A DNA stretch of 36,016 nt from an uncultured Bacteroidales bacterium (GTDB taxonomy: Bacteria; Bacteroidota; Bacteroidia; Bacteroidales; P3): assembly GCA_900314925.1 (NCBI GenBank), contig OMXC01000020.1, forward strand, positions 1-36,016, written 5' to 3'. The position numbers and the translations under genes were made by a program. The notes beneath the pieces were generated by a model that saw nothing but the letters and a program-made list of their open reading frames with translations, was not told the origin of the DNA and made no database searches. Of the stretch, positions 1-10,116 are shown piece by piece (the first letter of the stretch is position 1; every line of letters starts with the position of its first letter).

Positions 1-56
1 GAATCTCCGCCCAAGAAAACTTTTGAACTTCTCCTCCCCGAAACAAAAATTCTTCC

Positions 57-64
57 TATCTTTG
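57..64 (+). promoter_or_regulatory. Probable tpiA promoter, -7 element
   Basis: TATCTTTG matches the Bacteroidota -7 consensus TAnnTTTG. It lies 115 bp before the tpiA start codon. The nearest upstream TTTG (22-25) is about 31 bp away, too far for a normal -33 element, so only the -7 half is well supported. It implies a 5' leader of roughly 110 nt. Confidence 0.5.
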
Positions 65-179
65 CACAACGGTGTTGCACTTGATTGTTGAGTCTACGTT
101 TATCGTTTTTGCGAAAGGTGCACAATAATACAGCCGTCATTGCGTTAAATAGGAAAAACAAACCTAAAATCATACTGAC

Positions 180-941
180 ATGAGAAAACATATTGTTGCC
201 GGCAACTGGAAGATGAACCTCACCTTCACGGAGGCCGATGAACTGCTCGACGACCTGATGAGCGAGCTTGAGAAAGTTGAACTGCCGCGTGACACACAGG
301 TGATTGTGTGCCCGCCGTTCCCCTACATCGAGATGGCCAGCGACTACGCCAACGACAGCTACTTCGCCGTGGGCGCGCAGAATGTGAGCGACCAGGAGAA
401 GGGCGCCTACACCGGCGAGGTGAGCGCCGCCATGCTGGAGAGCTGCGAGATAGACTACTGCATCGTGGGCCACTCGGAGCGCCGCGCCTACTACGGCGAG
501 ACCGACGCCCTGGTGGCCGCCAAGGTGGACCAGCTGCTGAAGCACGGCCTGAAGCCCATCGTCTGCGTCGGCGAGGTGCTTGAGGAGCGCGAAGGCGGCC
601 GTCAGCTGGAGGTGGTGAAGAAGCAGGTCGAAGGCGGCCTCTTCCACCTTGACGCCGAGAACATCAAGAAGGTTGTCATCGCCTACGAGCCTGTGTGGGC
701 CATAGGCACCGGCAAGACCGCCACGCCCGAGCAGGCGCAGGAGATACACGCCTACATCCGCTCGCTGCTGGCCGGGAAATACGGCAAAGAGGTGGCCGAC
801 GAGATCAGCATCCTCTACGGCGGCAGCTGCAAGCCCACCAATGCCAAGGAGCTCTTCGGCTGTCCCGACATCGACGGCGGACTCATCGGCGGCGCCTCGC
901 TGAAGGCTCAGGACTTCATGGGCATCGTCACGGCGTTCTAA
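180..941 (+). CDS. tpiA: Triosephosphate isomerase
   Basis: This cytosolic glycolytic enzyme interconverts dihydroxyacetone phosphate and glyceraldehyde 3-phosphate. The 253-residue length is normal for the family. Visible landmarks are GNWKMN near residue 8 (substrate-binding Asn and Lys), GHSERR near residue 98 (the catalytic His), [14 protein letters not shown] near residue 170 (the catalytic Glu and the mobile loop), and the phosphate-binding GG motifs ILYGGS and GLIGGASL near the C-terminus. All catalytic residues are present, so it should be active. The start is the first ATG after the leader and the N-terminus aligns with the family. It is probably transcribed alone: the next gene starts 77 bp later, after a GC-rich inverted repeat. 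Confidence 0.97.
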   Translation: MRKHIVAGNWKMNLTFTEADELLDDLMSELEKVELPRDTQVIVCPPFPYIEMASDYANDSYFAVGAQNVSDQEKGAYTGEVSAAMLESCEIDYCIVGHSERRAYYGETDALVAAKVDQLLKHGLKPIVCVGEVLEEREGGRQLEVVKKQVEGGLFHLDAENIKKVVIAYEPVWAIGTGKTATPEQAQEIHAYIRSLLAGKYGKEVADEISILYGGSCKPTNAKELFGCPDIDGGLIGGASLKAQDFMGIVTAF

Positions 942-960
942 CCTTAAGTCAAAGGCTGTG

Positions 961-1010
961 AGCTGCAGGTGGCCGCGCGGACGCGTTCCGGGCGCTCGCC
1001 GCCTGCAGCT
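961..1010. repeat. GC-rich inverted repeat between tpiA and the permease gene
   Basis: AGCTGCAGG (961-969) and CCTGCAGCT (1002-1010) are perfect inverted arms around a GC-rich 32 bp middle. The RNA could fold into a stable stem after the tpiA stop. No T-run follows, so it is not a standard intrinsic terminator; it could be a processing or stability hairpin. Confidence 0.45.
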
Positions 1011-1018
1011 TGCAGTTG

Positions 1019-2251
1019 ATGTTTATGCTGTTTGAACGGTTCATAGCCCAACGGTTCATGCCCCGGAGCGGCGGCGGCTTTTCGGGGCCGCTGTCGGCCA
1101 TCGCCGTGGCCGGCATAGCCCTCGGCGTGGTGGTCATGGTGATGGCCGTGAGCATTCTGCGCGGCTTCCAGGCCGACATCGGGGGCAAGGTGGCGGGCTT
1201 CGGCAGCCACATGACGGTCACGGGCTTCGCCACCAGCGACGCCTACGCCGACACGCCGGTGGCTGTAGACAGCACGCTGATGGAGGCCATGAGCGCCGTG
1301 CCCGGCGTGCGCCATGTGCAGTGCTACGCCACCAAGGGCGCCATGGTGAAGACCGCCGACCAGATATACGGCATCATGTTCCGTGGCCTCGGGCGCGGCT
1401 ACGACACGTCGTTCTACCGCTCGTGTCTCGTCGAGGGACGCCTCCCCCAGCCTTCCGCCGACAGTCTGGCGTCCAACGACGTGCTCATCTCCAGCACTAT
1501 AAGTGCCAAGCTGGGCCTCGCCGTGGGCGACAAGATGAGGACCTACTTCTGGCATGGCGACAGTTACCGCTCGCGGGCCTTCAAGGTGTGCGGCATCTAC
1601 AACACCGACCTGGCCGAGATGGACGAGCTCTATGTGGTGGGCGACCTGCGGCAGGTGCAGCGCATCGAGGGCTGGGGCGACGGCATGGTGGGCGGCTACG
1701 AGCTGCTGGTGGATGACTTCGACGCCCTCGACGCCACGGCGCGCCGTGTGGCGGCGGTGCTGCCCTATGACCTGGCGCTGCACACCATCGTCAGCCAGCA
1801 TCCGGCGCTGTTCTCGTGGCTCGACCTGCTGAACGCCAACATAACGCTGATACTCATCATTATGTGTCTGGTGAGCGCTGTGGCCATCGTCTCGGCGCTG
1901 CTGATAATGATCTTCGAGAAGAGCGCCACCATAGGGTTGCTCAAGGCCCTCGGCGCCTGCAACGCGGCGGTGCGCCGCATCTTCGCCATCAAGGCCGGCG
2001 GCCTGATAGCGGCGGGCATCGTCATAGGCGACGCTGTGGCGCTGGCGCTGAGCGTGGTGCAGAGCCGCTGGCGCCTGCTGACACTCGACCCCGAGAGCTA
2101 CTCCATGGCCTATGTGCCGGTGGAGATTAACCTGTGGGTGTACCTCCTTATCAGCCTCGGCACGGCGGCGGTGTGCGCGGCGGCGCTGATGCTGCCGGCG
2201 GCATACATCAGCAAGGTGAGCCCGGCGAAGACGATGAGAGTTGAGGGTTAG
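1019..2251 (+). CDS. ABC transporter permease, LolC/LolE (FtsX/MacB) family
   Basis: This inner-membrane permease of about 410 residues resembles the Lol lipoprotein-release transporters. The N-terminus (FIAQRFMPRSGGGFSGPLSAIAV) has the typical arrangement: an amphipathic start, then a first membrane helix (IAVAGIALGVVVMVMAVSIL) and a motif like RGFQADIGGKV that precedes the large periplasmic domain. Three more membrane helices lie in the C-terminal third, around ITLILIIMCLVSAVAIVSALL, the GLIAAGIVIGDAVALAL stretch and the VYLLISLGTAAVCAAAL stretch. A TTG at 1010 would extend it by three residues and an ATG at 1025 would trim two; 1019 was chosen as the first ATG. No ATPase partner is adjacent. 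The C-terminal codons and the stop lie in the heptanucleotide repeat that follows. The substrate is inferred from the family only. Confidence 0.85.
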   Translation: MFMLFERFIAQRFMPRSGGGFSGPLSAIAVAGIALGVVVMVMAVSILRGFQADIGGKVAGFGSHMTVTGFATSDAYADTPVAVDSTLMEAMSAVPGVRHVQCYATKGAMVKTADQIYGIMFRGLGRGYDTSFYRSCLVEGRLPQPSADSLASNDVLISSTISAKLGLAVGDKMRTYFWHGDSYRSRAFKVCGIYNTDLAEMDELYVVGDLRQVQRIEGWGDGMVGGYELLVDDFDALDATARRVAAVLPYDLALHTIVSQHPALFSWLDLLNANITLILIIMCLVSAVAIVSALLIMIFEKSATIGLLKALGACNAAVRRIFAIKAGGLIAAGIVIGDAVALALSVVQSRWRLLTLDPESYSMAYVPVEINLWVYLLISLGTAAVCAAALMLPAAYISKVSPAKTMRVEG

Positions 2252-2299
2252 GAGTTGGGAGTTATGAGTTATGAGTTAGGAGTTATGAGTTAGGAGTTT
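2228..2299 (+). repeat. Heptanucleotide repeat array (AGTTATG/AGTTAGG type)
   Basis: Successive 7-bp units such as AGTTGAG, GGTTAGG, AGTTGGG, AGTTATG, AGTTATG, AGTTAGG, AGTTATG and AGTTAGG fill the space between the permease and histidine kinase genes. The array starts inside the last codons of the permease gene and supplies its TAG stop. It belongs to a dispersed family seen at about ten places in this window. Confidence 0.85.
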
Positions 2300-2305
2300 T
2301 TTTAT

Positions 2306-3778
2306 ATGAAACAGAGACTGAAACTGATAGTGCTGACATTGACCATAGGGCTGGCGTTGCTGGCTTTGTGGCAGGTGCAGCGCATCGCCGACCAGGTGAG
2401 ACAGAGCGAGGAGGCCAAGGTGCGCCTCTGGGCTTCCGCCATAGGCCAGCGCAACCAGATGGCTGCCGCCACGGCACACTTCTTCCAGCAGGCCACCCTC
2501 GACGAGCACCGCAAGATGCAGCTCTACACCGACATACTGCAGTCGTTCAACGACCCCGACCTGGGCATGGACCTCAAGTTCAGTCTCGCATACGTCAACT
2601 ATATTGTCGACAGCAGCCACACGCCTATCATCATCACCAAGTCGCGCGACTCTGTCATCACCGTGCCGCAGGAGCTGGCGGGACAGAAGCTTGAAGGCAG
2701 CCTGCTGGAGGAATACTCGCAGAACCCGCCTTTCAGCTACCGTATCTGGGGTATGCCGATGACGCTGTACTACAAGGAGTCGGAGTACTACACGCAGCTG
2801 CGCGAGGTGCTGGCGGGCTTCACCATGTCGTTCCTGACGGACATTACGCAGAACTCGGTGCTGGTGCCGGTGGTCATCGTCGACAGCAGCCGCACCACGG
2901 TGCTGGCGCACGGCAACATAGACTCGGCGGCGGTGGCGCACCTCGACCTTGAGAAAGGCTTCAACGACGAGCCTGTAAAGATAACCATGCCCGACGGCCG
3001 GACGGCTTATGTCTACTACTCCTCCACTCCCCTGCTGCGCTCGCTGCGATGGATGCCGCTGTTCTACTTCTTCATAGCCATAGTGCTGCTGGTGGTGAGC
3101 TACAACCTCTTCCGCACGGCGCGCACTGCCGAGCAGAACCGCATCTGGGTGGGCCTGGCCAAGGAGACGGCGCACCAGCTGGGCACGCCGCTCTCGTCGC
3201 TCAGCGGATGGGTGGAATACCTGCGCGGCAAGGAGCTGACGGACCAGTACGCCGCCGAGGTGGAGAAGGATATCAAACGCCTCGACACCATCACGCACCG
3301 TTTCTCCAAGATAGGCTCGGTGCCCGAACTGAAGGACGAGGACGTGAGGGAAGCCACGATGGCGGCGGTGGAGTACCTGCAGAGCCGTGCGCCGCGACGC
3401 GTGAAGTTCAACGTCACGTTCCCCGACGGCGAGTCGTTCGTGACGCCGCTCAACAGCTACCTCTTCCAGTGGGTGGTGGAGAACCTGTGCAAGAACGCCA
3501 TCGACGCCACCGAGGGCGAAGGGGTGATAAGCATTGTGGGCTCCCAGGACGCACGCCGCATTTACATAGACATCAGCGACAACGGGCGCGGAATGTCGCC
3601 ATCGGTGCAGAAACGCATCTTCGACAGCGGCTTCACAACCAAGACGCGCGGCTGGGGGCTCGGACTGCCGCTGGCCCGGCGCATAGTGAACCAGTACCAT
3701 CGCGGCCGTCTCTACCTCAAATACAGCGTTCCCGGACAAGGGAGTTGCTTCCGCATTGAGCTGAGGAAGAAGAGTTAA
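2306..3778 (+). CDS. Membrane sensor histidine kinase
   Basis: A 490-residue two-component sensor kinase. A membrane helix at about residues 6-23 and a second at about 250-270 (YFFIAIVLLVVSYNLF) enclose a periplasmic sensor region of about 225 residues with no domain I recognise. The kinase core follows: an H-box AKETAHQLGTPLSSL with the phosphorylated His at residue 290, an N-box NLCKNAIDATEG, a G1 box DNGRGMSP and a G2 box GWGLGLPLARRI. All boxes are intact. No response regulator is adjacent, so its partner is elsewhere. It sits just upstream of the TolC/MacAB-like genes (19 bp gap), so it may sense envelope stress and share a transcript with the exporter; that is inference. Its stop codon falls in a heptanucleotide repeat. 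Confidence 0.9.
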   Translation: MKQRLKLIVLTLTIGLALLALWQVQRIADQVRQSEEAKVRLWASAIGQRNQMAAATAHFFQQATLDEHRKMQLYTDILQSFNDPDLGMDLKFSLAYVNYIVDSSHTPIIITKSRDSVITVPQELAGQKLEGSLLEEYSQNPPFSYRIWGMPMTLYYKESEYYTQLREVLAGFTMSFLTDITQNSVLVPVVIVDSSRTTVLAHGNIDSAAVAHLDLEKGFNDEPVKITMPDGRTAYVYYSSTPLLRSLRWMPLFYFFIAIVLLVVSYNLFRTARTAEQNRIWVGLAKETAHQLGTPLSSLSGWVEYLRGKELTDQYAAEVEKDIKRLDTITHRFSKIGSVPELKDEDVREATMAAVEYLQSRAPRRVKFNVTFPDGESFVTPLNSYLFQWVVENLCKNAIDATEGEGVISIVGSQDARRIYIDISDNGRGMSPSVQKRIFDSGFTTKTRGWGLGLPLARRIVNQYHRGRLYLKYSVPGQGSCFRIELRKKS

Positions 3779-3804
3779 GAGTTATGAGTTAAGAGTTATG
3801 AGTA
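3770..3804 (+). repeat. Heptanucleotide repeat (AGTTAAG/AGTTATG)
   Basis: Alternating AGTTAAG and AGTTATG units span the histidine kinase stop, the 19 bp gap and the first codon of the tolC-like gene. The kinase TAA lies within the first unit, and the ATG of the next gene appears in the final ATGAG unit. Confidence 0.8.
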
Positions 3805-5060
3805 AGAAGATAACGATATTATTATTGATTCTGTTGACTGTTGCGGCGAGAGGTCAGGACACCGTGAGGATTACTCTTGACAGCTGCTTGCGGTATGCCT
3901 ACAGCCACAATCCGGCGGTGAGGACTGCCGAGCTTAGCCGTGAGGCGGCGGCAGCAGCCCTCGAGCAGGCGTGGTGGAACCTCACCCCCAGCCTCTCGGC
4001 ATCGGCGGGTGCCGATATGGCTTTCTTCCAAGGCACGACGACCACCAACACCAGCTACGGAGCCGGTGCCAGCTGGACGCTGTTCGACGGTCTCAACAAT
4101 GTGTACCGCGTGCGAAGCAGCAAAGCCGAGCAGCAGCGCAGCGACATAGGCGTCGAGAAGAGTCGCAACGACGTGGCCACACAGATCATCAACACCTACC
4201 TTGAGGTGCTTGCCAACCAGGAACGCAGCCGCTACCTCGGCGAGCTTAACGCGTCGGCCCGCCGTCAGGCAGAGGAGGCCGAGGCCCGCTACAACGCCGG
4301 CCGCCTGCTTGAGAGCGACTACCTCCTGCTCAAAGCCAACTGGAAACGCACGGAGAGCGATATGCTCAACAGCGACTTTGTAATTGAGAACGGCATCGGA
4401 CGGTTGCGCAACCTCATGGGACTTGGCGACAGCATGGCCATAGCTGTGGTGCCGATGGACGACTGGCAGCCGGAGGATGGCGACTGGCAGGTGACGGTGG
4501 ACTCGCTGCCAGAGATGCAGATGAGCCGCCTTGAGCTGAAGAAAGCGGAGTACCAGCTGAATATGGCCAAGGGGACGCACATGCCGCAACTTGGTCTCAA
4601 CGCATACGCCACCTACTATGGCGGCGAGCATGTGCGCACCGACGCCGGCGGTATGCTCGTCACCTCGGGCGGCATCAACACCACCATAAGCCTCGGTCTC
4701 ACGTTGCCCATACTCAACCGTGGTGCCACCCGCCTGCAGGTGAAGCAGGCCCGCCTTGCGAAACAGCAGGCGGAGTTGCAGCTGCACCAGACACACGACG
4801 AGCTGCAGCAGACCCTCAACGAGCGCCTGCGCACCCTGAAGCAAGCTCGCAACACCCTTGAGGCCTGCGAGGCAATGCTGCAGGCCACACAGGCCTCGCT
4901 GCAGACCTACCAGGCCAAATACGAGGCTGGCACCGTCTCGGCCTCCGAACTGCTGCAGCAACAGGAGCGCTACCTGTCGGCGCTGAACGATTACGTGCAG
5001 AACAAATACACATACATCATATCCGAGAAGGTGCTGCGCATCTACCTCGGCAAGAATTAA
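3798..5060 (+). CDS. TolC-family outer-membrane efflux protein
   Basis: A 420-residue outer-membrane channel of the OEP/TolC family. A signal peptide (MSKKITILLLILLTVAARGQ, cut after about residue 19) precedes the usual first motif LDSCLRYAYSHNPAVRTAEL. Two long Gln/Glu/Ala-rich helical repeats follow, each with the conserved EARYNAG or QAKYEAGTVSASELL signature that marks the coiled-coil tunnel, at about residues 160 and 372. The length is normal. Only 6 bp separate it from the MacA-like adaptor, so it is the outer-membrane part of the tripartite exporter encoded by the next three genes. Substrates cannot be told from sequence. Confidence 0.93.
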   Translation: MSKKITILLLILLTVAARGQDTVRITLDSCLRYAYSHNPAVRTAELSREAAAAALEQAWWNLTPSLSASAGADMAFFQGTTTTNTSYGAGASWTLFDGLNNVYRVRSSKAEQQRSDIGVEKSRNDVATQIINTYLEVLANQERSRYLGELNASARRQAEEAEARYNAGRLLESDYLLLKANWKRTESDMLNSDFVIENGIGRLRNLMGLGDSMAIAVVPMDDWQPEDGDWQVTVDSLPEMQMSRLELKKAEYQLNMAKGTHMPQLGLNAYATYYGGEHVRTDAGGMLVTSGGINTTISLGLTLPILNRGATRLQVKQARLAKQQAELQLHQTHDELQQTLNERLRTLKQARNTLEACEAMLQATQASLQTYQAKYEAGTVSASELLQQQERYLSALNDYVQNKYTYIISEKVLRIYLGKN

Positions 5061-5066
5061 CACACC

Positions 5067-6227
5067 ATGGAAAAGAAAAACAAGCGCCGCCGCTGGCTCT
5101 GGATCATACCGATTGTCGTCATCCTCATCATCGTTGTGTCGACTCTCGGCAAGAAGCGCACCGGAGGCTTTGAGATCAACAGCGTGCCTGTTGCCGAAGA
5201 GCAGCTGAGCGAGACCGTCACCGCCACCGGCGTTGTGCAGCCCGTATACAAAGTGACCGTCGGCACACAGGTGAGCGGCATCGTGAAGAAAATCTATGTC
5301 GACTATAACAGCAGCGTGAAGCAAGGGCAGCTGCTGGCCGAGCTCGACAAGTCCCTCCTGCAGGAAAACGTCAACCTCAACCGCGCCAACCTCTCGGTAG
5401 CCACGAGCCAGAAAAACCTTGCGCAGAAAGACTTTGAGCGTGTGAAGCAACTCTTTGCGCAAAAGGCTTCCACGCAGGAAGAATATGACCAGGCCGAAGC
5501 CCGTCTGGAGCAGGCCACCAACCAACTGGAGACCGCCAAAGCCAACTACGACAACGCGCTGACCCAGCTGCGCTACGCCGAAATCCACTCGCCCATCGAC
5601 GGCGTGGTCATCAGCAAGCAGGTGGAGGAAGGTCAGACGGTGCAGGGCGCCTACAGTGTGCCCAACCTCTTCACCATCGCCAAGAACCTCACCGAGATAC
5701 AAGTGGAGGCCAAAGTCGACGAGGCCGACATAGGCCTTGTACACGACAGCCAGTCGGTGACCTTCAAGGTCGACGCATACCCCGGCGAGGAGTTTCTCGG
5801 CACCGTCAGCCAGATACGCATGGAGCCGCAGACGAACAACAACGTCGTCACCTATGTGGTGATAATCACCGCCAGCAACCCCGACGAGAAACTCTTCCCC
5901 GGCATGACGGCCTCCGTCTCCATCATCGTCAAGAGCGACACAGGCCTCTGCCTGCCGCTCTATGCCACCCAGCTACAGCCCGACGAGGCCACCATTGCCA
6001 ACCTCGTGCGTCAGGGTTACACCCTTGACACCACCGCCGCCGGCAAGAATCCCTGCGTGTGGCTCAAAAACGGCCGACAGCTGACACGCCGTCCCGTGAC
6101 CCTCGGCTCCAAGACCAAGGTGAAGGTTATTGTCAGCGAGGGCATTGCCGAGGGCGACACCGTAGTCACCTCCATCGTCAACTACGCCCAGCAGAAGGCC
6201 CAGCGCCAGTCAGCAATGTTCGAGTAA
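5067..6227 (+). CDS. MacA/HlyD-like periplasmic adaptor (membrane fusion protein)
   Basis: This 386-residue adaptor links the MacB-like ABC transporter in the inner membrane to TolC. It has a basic N-terminus (MEKKNKRRRW) and one membrane anchor at about residues 11-28. A first half-lipoyl motif (VTVGTQVSGIVKKIYVDYNS) follows, then a coiled-coil hairpin at about residues 95-165, the second half-lipoyl (IHSPIDGVVISKQVEEGQTV), and beta-barrel and membrane-proximal domains. The order and length match the MacA branch of the RND/HlyD adaptors. The next gene begins one base after its stop codon, which points to one operon. Confidence 0.93.
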   Translation: MEKKNKRRRWLWIIPIVVILIIVVSTLGKKRTGGFEINSVPVAEEQLSETVTATGVVQPVYKVTVGTQVSGIVKKIYVDYNSSVKQGQLLAELDKSLLQENVNLNRANLSVATSQKNLAQKDFERVKQLFAQKASTQEEYDQAEARLEQATNQLETAKANYDNALTQLRYAEIHSPIDGVVISKQVEEGQTVQGAYSVPNLFTIAKNLTEIQVEAKVDEADIGLVHDSQSVTFKVDAYPGEEFLGTVSQIRMEPQTNNNVVTYVVIITASNPDEKLFPGMTASVSIIVKSDTGLCLPLYATQLQPDEATIANLVRQGYTLDTTAAGKNPCVWLKNGRQLTRRPVTLGSKTKVKVIVSEGIAEGDTVVTSIVNYAQQKAQRQSAMFE

Positions 6228-6228
6228 G

Positions 6229-6944
<716 letters not shown>

Positions 6945-6948
<4 letters not shown>

Positions 6949-8156
6949 TTATTCTCGACACATTGAAGCTTGCCCTGCGGGCGTTGCTGCGCAACCGTAT
7001 GCGCACCTTCCTCACCATGCTCGGCATCATCATAGGCATCTCGTCGGTCATCATAATGATGAGCCTCGGCTCAAGCCTCACATCGGTGATGAGCGACACC
7101 TTCTCGTCGATGGGCACCAACAGCATCTCGGTCTCCGGCAAGTGGGAACGCGAAGGCGGCTACTGGCGCCAGCTCCACGAGATGGACGTCGCCGACCTTG
7201 CTGCCCTGCGCGAAGGCTGCAGCCGGGTGGCATTCATCACCCCCGTCGTCGTCACCTCCTCCCCTCTCGTCTTTGGCAACAACAGTCACAGCGGCCGTAT
7301 CGAAGGCGGTAGCGAAGAACACCTGAAGATAAACAACATAGCCATCGAGCGAGGCACGATGTTCGACTCGGCAGACGTGATGTCGTTCGCCAAAGTATGC
7401 GTCATAGGGCAGACGGTGGCCGAGCACCTCTTCACCGACGGCGAAGACCCTATAGGACAGACCGTTCGCTGCGGCAACGTGCCCGTCACCGTCATCGGCG
7501 TGCTGCAACACCGCGAGAAGAAATTCGGCTACGACTTCGACGACCTTGTCGTCATGCCCTACACCACCGTGATGAAACGCTTCACCGGCAACGACTACTT
7601 TGACTACATAAACATAATCTGCAACAACCCCGCCGACATCGACTACACGGCCATAGAGATAGAGCAGATAATGCACATCACGCACGGCCTCACCCCCGAG
7701 GAGCCCGTCGACGTGAGCATCGACATACAGAGCGAGACAATGGAGCAGCTGAGCAACATACTCTCCATCGTCGTGCTGGTGCTCTCCATCATCGCCGGCA
7801 TCTCGCTCCTCGTTGGCGGCATCGGCATCATGAACATCATGTATGTCACCGTCACCGAGCGCACCCGCGAGATAGGCCTGCGCAAAGCCATCGGCGCCAG
7901 ACGTTCCAACATCATGCTGCAGTTCCTCACCGAGAGCGTCGTCCTCTCGCTCACCGGCGGCCTGCTTGGCATCCTCCTGGGCCTCGGCATCTATTCCCTT
8001 GCCGCCGCCCTCATCGAGCAGCTGCCCTTCGCCCTCAACGTGGGCGCCATCCTTACCTCCTTCGCGGTATGCACCGCCGTGGGGCTCTTCTTCGGCTGGT
8101 ATCCGGCACGCCGCGCCGCCGACCTCGACCCCATCCAAGCCCTCCGTTACGAGTGA
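6945..8156 (+). CDS. MacB-like ABC transporter permease
   Basis: A 403-residue inner-membrane permease. It begins with the family motif ALRALLRNRMRTFLTMLGIIIG and a first membrane helix (residues 20-45). The MacB periplasmic core domain follows at about residues 50-270. Three C-terminal helices (around residues 275-305, 325-355 and 365-390) surround the conserved GIGIMNIMYVTVTERTREIG and GLFFGWYPARRAADLDPI motifs. It works with the ATPase it overlaps, the adaptor at 5067 and the TolC homologue at 3798 as a mechanotransmission-type exporter. It is the last gene of this + strand cluster. Confidence 0.94.
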
Positions 8157-8394
8157 CCACATCCCGCTGCGACAGCGTCCGGGAGGCGGCATAGTGTCTT
8201 GATATATCGTTGAAGTTAGATTGTAACACCTGGTTATGTGCGGGTTGCAAAAGCGCTTTTTCGTTGCCGTTTTTTTACAAATTATTACAGCTGCAGCACA
8301 ATAATTCAGCCGGTTTGCAGTTATTAAATGTTAAACAACAATAAAAAGGAAGGCCTGCCAGGCACGGATTGGCCGGTCAGAAAACACAGAAAAT
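8157..8394. other. Intergenic region before glyQS
   Basis: This 238 bp stretch turns AT-rich after about 8240 and has no convincing reading frame. No clear TTTG-TAnnTTTG promoter was found, although the AT-rich part (8260-8345) is the natural place for one. A small GCCTGCCAGGC dyad sits 5' of the glyQS start. No T-box or glycine riboswitch features were recognised. Confidence 0.4.
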
Positions 8395-9909
8395 ATGGCA
8401 AATCAAGACGAATTCTTCAAGAAAGTGGTGGCTCACGCCAAGGAATACGGTTTCATCTTCCCCAGCTCTGAAATCTACGACGGCCTCGCCGCTGTCTACG
8501 ACTACGGCCAGCTCGGCGTGGAACTGAAAAACAACATCAAACAGGCATGGTGGAAAGCCATGGTGCAGATGCACGAGAACATCGTGGGTCTGGACAGCGC
8601 CATCTTCATGCACCCCCGCATCTGGAAGGCCAGCGGCCACGTGGACGCTTTCAACGACCCCCTCATCGACAACAAGGACAGCAAGAAACGCTACCGCGCC
8701 GACGTGCTCATAGAGGACCATATCGCCAAGATTGAGGAGAAGATAGAGAAAGAGGTGGAGAAGGCCCGCAAGCGTTTCGGCGAGAGCTTCGACCGCCAGC
8801 AGTTTGTCACCACCAACGCCCGCGTGCTGGAGCACCAGAAGCAGATTGACGAGATACACGAGAAGTACGCCGAGCTGATGAACGCCAACGACCTCGTAGG
8901 CCTGAAGCAGCTTATCCTCGACCTCGGCATCGTGTGCCCCATCAGCGGCACGCGCAACTGGACCGACGTGCGCCAGTTTAACCTGATGTTCGCCACCAAG
9001 ATGGGTTCTGTCATCGACGACAGCGACACCCTCTATCTGCGTCCGGAGACGGCACAGGGCATCTTCGTCAACTTCCTCAACGTGCAGAAAAGCGGCCGCA
9101 TGAAGATACCCTTCGGCATAGCACAGATAGGTAAGGCCTTCCGCAACGAGATTGTGGCGCGCCAGTTCATCTTCCGCATGCGCGAGTTTGAGCAGATGGA
9201 GATGCAGTTCTTCGTGCGCCCCGGAACCGAGCTCGAGTGGTTCAAGCATTGGAAAGAGGAGCGCCTGCAGTGGCACCTCAGCTTCGGCATACCGGCCGAC
9301 TGCTACCGCTACCACGACCATGAGAAGCTGGCCCACTACGCCAATGCGGCCACGGACATTGAGTTCAAGTTCCCCTTTGGCTTCAAGGAGCTGGAAGGCA
9401 TTCACAGTCGCACCGACTTCGACCTCTCGCGCCACAGCGAGTTCAGCGGCAAGAAGCTGCAGTATTTTGACCCCGAGCTCAACGAGAGCTACACGCCCTA
9501 TGTCATTGAGACCTCCATCGGCGTCGACCGCACGGTGCTCGCCATCTTCAGCCACGCACTGAAGGAGGAGACCCTTGAAGACGGCAGCACCCGCACGGTG
9601 CTCAGCCTGCCCACCAAGCTGGCCCCCTACAAAGCCGCCGTGCTGCCCCTGGTGAAGAAGGACGGGCTGCCCGAGAAGGCTCGCGAGGTGCTGCACCTGC
9701 TCATGCCCGACATGATGGTGCAGTATGACGAGAAGGACGCCATCGGTCGCCGCTACCGCCGTCAGGACGCTATCGGTACCCCCTTCTGCATAACCGTGGA
9801 TAGCGACACGCTGAACGACAACGCCGTCACCGTGCGCCACCGCGACACCATGCAGCAGGAGCGCGTCAGCATCGAGCAGCTGCCTGCATACCTCAAGGCC
9901 AAATTATAA
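8395..9909 (+). CDS. glyQS: Glycyl-tRNA synthetase (single-chain, dimeric type)
   Basis: A class II aminoacyl-tRNA synthetase that charges tRNA-Gly. It is the one-chain (alpha2) type, 504 residues, rather than the alpha2beta2 type of E. coli. Landmarks are the N-terminal EYGFIFPSSEIY and VYDYGQLGVELKNNI, the catalytic motif LRPETAQGIFVNF, motif 2 around QIGKAFRNEIVARQFIFRMR, EQMEMQFF, and motif 3 SIGVDRTVLAIF. A C-terminal anticodon-binding domain begins near LAPYKAAVLPL. The last 62 bp or so of coding sequence (9838-9899) are repeated perfectly at 12322-12383, yet this copy has a complete ending (YLKAKL, TAA). Its last codons (GCC AAA TTA) differ from those of the distal copy (GCA AAG CTC), as expected if an insert rebuilt the gene end. 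Confidence 0.96.
   Translation: MANQDEFFKKVVAHAKEYGFIFPSSEIYDGLAAVYDYGQLGVELKNNIKQAWWKAMVQMHENIVGLDSAIFMHPRIWKASGHVDAFNDPLIDNKDSKKRYRADVLIEDHIAKIEEKIEKEVEKARKRFGESFDRQQFVTTNARVLEHQKQIDEIHEKYAELMNANDLVGLKQLILDLGIVCPISGTRNWTDVRQFNLMFATKMGSVIDDSDTLYLRPETAQGIFVNFLNVQKSGRMKIPFGIAQIGKAFRNEIVARQFIFRMREFEQMEMQFFVRPGTELEWFKHWKEERLQWHLSFGIPADCYRYHDHEKLAHYANAATDIEFKFPFGFKELEGIHSRTDFDLSRHSEFSGKKLQYFDPELNESYTPYVIETSIGVDRTVLAIFSHALKEETLEDGSTRTVLSLPTKLAPYKAAVLPLVKKDGLPEKAREVLHLLMPDMMVQYDEKDAIGRRYRRQDAIGTPFCITVDSDTLNDNAVTVRHRDTMQQERVSIEQLPAYLKAKL
9838..9899 (+). repeat. 62-bp direct repeat, proximal copy (3' end of glyQS)
   Basis: These 62 bp are identical to 12322-12383 in the same orientation. The copies lie 2,484 bp apart and encode the same final residues of GlyRS. 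They bound the AT-richer segment with the 6S-like RNA, the fibronectin-III lipoprotein and an lplA-like remnant. Confidence 0.95.
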
Positions 9910-9962
9910 AAAGTACAAACCACCACGCATCATCTATTTATTACAACAATTAAAACATTCAA

Positions 9963-9998
9963 CGAGGCCAAAGAAATGCGGCCTCGTATTTTTTATTT
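9963..9998 (+). terminator. Rho-independent terminator after glyQS
   Basis: CGAGGCC (9963-9969) pairs perfectly with GGCCTCG (9980-9986) across a 10-nt loop, followed by a T-rich tail TATTTTTTATTT. The tail runs into the -33 element of the next promoter. Confidence 0.9.
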
Positions 9999-10027
9999 GG
10001 TTGGTTCAAAAACATTTCGTATCTTTG
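9996..10027 (+). promoter_or_regulatory. Bacteroidota promoter for the 6S-like RNA
   Basis: TTTG at 9996-9999 and TATCTTTG at 10020-10027 are separated by 20 bp, an exact fit to the Bacteroidota -33/-7 consensus. Transcription should start near 10033. No reading frame follows closely; the first product is the structured RNA at 10117-10287. Confidence 0.85.
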
Positions 10028-10116
10028 CACTCGAATTGAAACAGAAATATTAACGAACATTAATGCCAATGAAGCATAGCGCATAGTTTTTGTGTGCACA
10101 TCATAGAATAGAAAAA

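Noticed and set aside
8157..8394. T-box or glycine riboswitch before glyQS
   Set aside because: No T-box sequence, specifier stem or glycine-aptamer motif could be recognised in this leader.
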